Source: an uncultured Brevundimonas sp. (lineage in GTDB: Bacteria; Pseudomonadota; Alphaproteobacteria; Caulobacterales; Caulobacteraceae). From it: a stretch of DNA of 24,953 bases. Position numbers and translations under genes: made by a program. Where the stretch lies: assembly GCF_943913055.1 (NCBI RefSeq), contig NZ_CALTWS010000008.1:1-24953 (forward strand), in the 5' to 3' direction. Position 1 is the first letter of the stretch. Every line of letters begins with the position of its first letter. Below the pieces are notes generated by a model. That model was not told the DNA's origin and ran no database searches. It saw nothing but the letters and a program-made list of their open reading frames with translations. Below are positions 22,928 to 24,953 of this stretch, one piece after another.

Positions 22928-24187
22928 ATGACGCGGCTGGTGATGAAATTCGGCGGCACCTCAATGGGCGACCTCGAGCGCATTCGCCGTGCCGCCTGCA
23001 TCGTCGCCGCCGAGGCCGCGACAGGCAAGCAGGTCGCCGTCGTCGTCTCGGCCATGGCGGGCAAGACGAACGAGCTGGTGGCCTGGACCGACGGCGCGGG
23101 CCCGCCTGGGGCCGGCGTGGCTCTGTCGGACGACGAGTATGACGTGGTCGTGGCTTCGGGCGAACAGGTGACGGCGGGCCTACTGGCCCTGACACTGCGA
23201 AACATGGGACTGAATGCCCGCAGCTGGATGGGCTGGCAGATTCCGATCCTGACGGACGACGCTCACGGCCGCGCCCGTATCGAGGACGTGCCGGGCGAAG
23301 TTCTGGGGGCCGCCATGGACGCGGGCGAGATCGCCATTGTGCCGGGCTTTCAGGGTGTGACCCGCGACGGGCGGATCACCACCCTGGGCCGCGGCGGCTC
23401 CGACACTTCGGCGGTGGCCGTGGCGGCGGCGCTGTCCTGTCCTTGCGATATCTACACCGACGTGGACGGCGTCTATACGACCGACCCCCGGATCGAGAGC
23501 CGGGCTCGACGGCTGGAACGGGTCTCCTTCGAAGAGATGCTGGAGATGGCGTCTTTGGGGGCCAAGGTGCTCCAGACTCGCTCCGTCGAACTGGCCATGG
23601 CCAAACAGGTGCCCGTGCGCGTCCTGTCCAGCTTTATCGAACCTGACGAAAACGGCGCGCTGCCCGCCAATGCCGGCACCCTGATCTGCGACGAGGAGGA
23701 AATCGTGGAAAAACGTATCGTGTCCGGCGTGACCATGAGCCGTGACGAGGCCCGCATCACCCTGCTGGGATTGGCGGATCGCACCGATGCCCCCGCCGAC
23801 GTCTTTACGCGCCTGGCCGAGGCCAATGTGAACGTGGACATGATCGTCCAGTCGCAGGCCCGGACCGAAGGGGCAGTCAATCTGACTTTCACCACCGGCC
23901 GTCGCGACGCCCAGCGCGCCGCCGAATTGATGCGCGCCGAGCAGGCTCAGATCGGCTTCGAGGAGCTTCGCGTCGACGAGGACGTGGCCAAGGTCTCGGT
24001 CGTCGGCGTCGGTATGCGCAGTCACGCAGGTGTGGCCCAGACCATGTTCCGCGCCCTGGCCGACAAGGGCATCAAGTTCCAGGCCATCTCGACCTCGGAG
24101 ATCAAGATCAGTGTCCTGATCGACGCCGCCTATGCGGAACTGGCCGTCCGCGCGCTTCATTCCGCCTACGGTCTTGAAGCGGTCTAG
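22928..24187 (+). CDS. lysC: Aspartate kinase (aspartokinase)
   Basis: 419 residues. It phosphorylates aspartate as first step to lysine, threonine, methionine and diaminopimelate. Features are the N-terminal KFGGTSMGD kinase motif (about 7-15), VVVSAMAGKTNEL, the TTLGRGGSDTSAVAVAAAL block (about 154-172), CDIYTDVDGVYTTDPR, and the regulatory C-terminal ACT repeats (ITLLGLADRTDAPADVFTRLAEANVNVDMIVQ, then VSVVGVGMRSHAGVAQTMFRALADKGIKFQAISTSEIKISVLI). The paired ACT domains predict feedback inhibition by lysine and/or threonine. The start is ATG at 22928 with only a weak ribosome binding site (AGGGA about 10 bases away). No riboswitch is seen upstream. Confidence 0.96.
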   Translation: MTRLVMKFGGTSMGDLERIRRAACIVAAEAATGKQVAVVVSAMAGKTNELVAWTDGAGPPGAGVALSDDEYDVVVASGEQVTAGLLALTLRNMGLNARSWMGWQIPILTDDAHGRARIEDVPGEVLGAAMDAGEIAIVPGFQGVTRDGRITTLGRGGSDTSAVAVAAALSCPCDIYTDVDGVYTTDPRIESRARRLERVSFEEMLEMASLGAKVLQTRSVELAMAKQVPVRVLSSFIEPDENGALPANAGTLICDEEEIVEKRIVSGVTMSRDEARITLLGLADRTDAPADVFTRLAEANVNVDMIVQSQARTEGAVNLTFTTGRRDAQRAAELMRAEQAQIGFEELRVDEDVAKVSVVGVGMRSHAGVAQTMFRALADKGIKFQAISTSEIKISVLIDAAYAELAVRALHSAYGLEAV

Positions 24188-24239
24188 GAAACGACACACC
24201 GAACGCCCATCTGCGGCGTGAGCTTTACGGGAGGGCGGA

Positions 24240-24953
24240 TTGGCGGTTGGCGGATTGACGACGAGGGGGCCGCGCAGCCTGCTTCGCCAGATCCGCGAGG
24301 CGATGGCCGGTGCGGCTCCGGCCCAGGAGCGTCTGGACCATGTGGTGCGCACCATCGCCCAGTCGATGGTGGCCGAGGTCTGCTCCATCTATCTGCGCCG
24401 GTCGTCGGGTGAGCTGGAGCTGTTCGCCACCCAGGGTCTGAAGCCCGAGGCCGTTCACAACACACGTCTGCGTCCCGGCGAGGGTCTGGTCGGCGAGGTG
24501 GCCCGCACCGCCCAGCCCATCAGCCTGTCGGACGCCCCGTCCCACCCCAGCTTCTCCTACCGTCCAGAAACGGGCGAGGATCCCTACCACGCCTTCCTCG
24601 GCGCCCCCCTGCTGCGCGGCGGCCGGGCCATAGGCGTGCTGGTCGTCCAGAACCGCTCCGAACGTCGCTATGACGACGAGGAGGTCGAGGACATCCAGAC
24701 CATCGCCATGGTGCTGGCCGAGACCGTGGCCTCGGGCGAGCTGCTGGGTCTGGAAGAGCTGCGCGACATCGAGGTCGCCCCGCACCGTCCCGAACGCCTC
24801 AAGGGTCAGCGCTTCGCCGAGGGTCTGGCCTATGGCCACGTCGTCCTGCACGAGGCGCCGGTCGCGCCCGAGAATCTGCTCGCCGAGAACCAGCAGGTCG
24901 AGGAAATCCGCCTGCGCGAGGCCCTGATCGGACTCAAGGCCAATATCGACGGC
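24240..24953 (+). CDS. ptsP: Nitrogen phosphotransferase enzyme I (PtsP, EI-Ntr), 3' part beyond the window
   Basis: 238 codons are visible with no stop. The start is taken as TTG at 24240 because GGGAGGG precedes it by four bases and the resulting N-terminus (RGPRSLLRQIREAMAG, residues about 9-24) matches the usual PtsP start. TTG 24255 and ATG 24303 are alternatives, and no ATG lies earlier in frame. A GAF domain covers about residues 28-165 (LDHVVRTIAQSMVAEVCSIYLRR, GEGLVGEVART, GAPLLRGGRAIGVLVVQNR). It is followed by the start of the PEP-utiliser N-terminal domain (GLAYGHVVLHEAPV). EI-Ntr passes phosphate from PEP to NPr (PtsO) and EIIA-Ntr as a nitrogen/ppGpp signalling relay. It is downstream of lysC with a 52-base gap. 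Confidence 0.9.
   Translation, partial: MAVGGLTTRGPRSLLRQIREAMAGAAPAQERLDHVVRTIAQSMVAEVCSIYLRRSSGELELFATQGLKPEAVHNTRLRPGEGLVGEVARTAQPISLSDAPSHPSFSYRPETGEDPYHAFLGAPLLRGGRAIGVLVVQNRSERRYDDEEVEDIQTIAMVLAETVASGELLGLEELRDIEVAPHRPERLKGQRFAEGLAYGHVVLHEAPVAPENLLAENQQVEEIRLREALIGLKANIDG

Noticed and set aside
22045..23205. The long in-frame extension upstream of UbiG (to 386 residues)
   Set aside because: The family N-terminus begins at the ATG at 22800; the extension overlaps lysC on the other strand and is Arg/Ser/Pro-rich noise.
1..24953. Mobile elements, CRISPR arrays, tRNA or rRNA genes, prophage or toxin-antitoxin modules
   Set aside because: Looked for on both strands and not seen: no transposase or integrase-like protein, no regularly spaced direct repeats, no cloverleaf sequences. 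Gene content is core metabolism, export and stress response.

Overview
The window is a 25 kb piece of a high-GC alphaproteobacterial chromosome, most probably Caulobacteraceae and closest in feel to Brevundimonas or Caulobacter. The main evidence is the intact PhyR/NepR/EcfG general stress response (GSR) locus with its kinase, together with strong codon bias, frequent GTG/TTG starts and typical housekeeping proteins (SapC, DUF1178, an NDUFAF5-like methyltransferase). I see no insertion sequence, integrase, phage gene, CRISPR array, tRNA or rRNA. It reads as core chromosome, not an island.

Left part (1-4.4 kb): the stress module. An entericidin-type lipoprotein, a HisKA_2-type sensor kinase (PhyK-like), an EcfG/SigT-type sigma factor and the anti-sigma factor NepR lie on the minus strand. 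PhyR, the response regulator and anti-anti-sigma factor, is divergent. Four sites match the EcfG promoter pattern GGAAC-N16-CGTT exactly, two on each strand. They lie in front of nepR, phyR, a small single-pass membrane protein (3757-4116) and a geneless stretch (4253-4377). The geneless stretch folds into a two-part stem with an exposed C6 tract and ends in a strong intrinsic terminator. It looks like a GSR-controlled small RNA in the style of Caulobacter GsrN and is the most interesting object in the window.

Middle part (4.4-12.2 kb): a zinc-independent NADP-dependent oxidoreductase followed by a hotdog-fold protein, a telomere-like G-rich/C-rich inverted repeat, SapC, a Zur-type Fur regulator, an alpha/beta hydrolase, methylmalonate-semialdehyde dehydrogenase (mmsA), an unrecognised membrane-anchored protein with a possible thioredoxin-like core, and a kynureninase-like PLP enzyme.

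Right part (12.2-25 kb): housekeeping. secA is divergent from an overlapping ppiC-like/argJ/mutT operon, followed by an orphan Flp-type pilin. An NDUFAF5-like methyltransferase and comF are divergent with overlapping start codons. grxC, a nitrilase-family hydrolase, DUF1178 and GNAT form a tight run. ubiG, lysC and the start of ptsP (cut by the window end) finish the window. Several start codons were moved from the longest reading frame using ribosome binding sites and family N-termini: the 4460 oxidoreductase, nepR, sapC, the PLP enzyme, secA, the ppiC-like gene, comF, GNAT, ubiG and the TTG start of ptsP.
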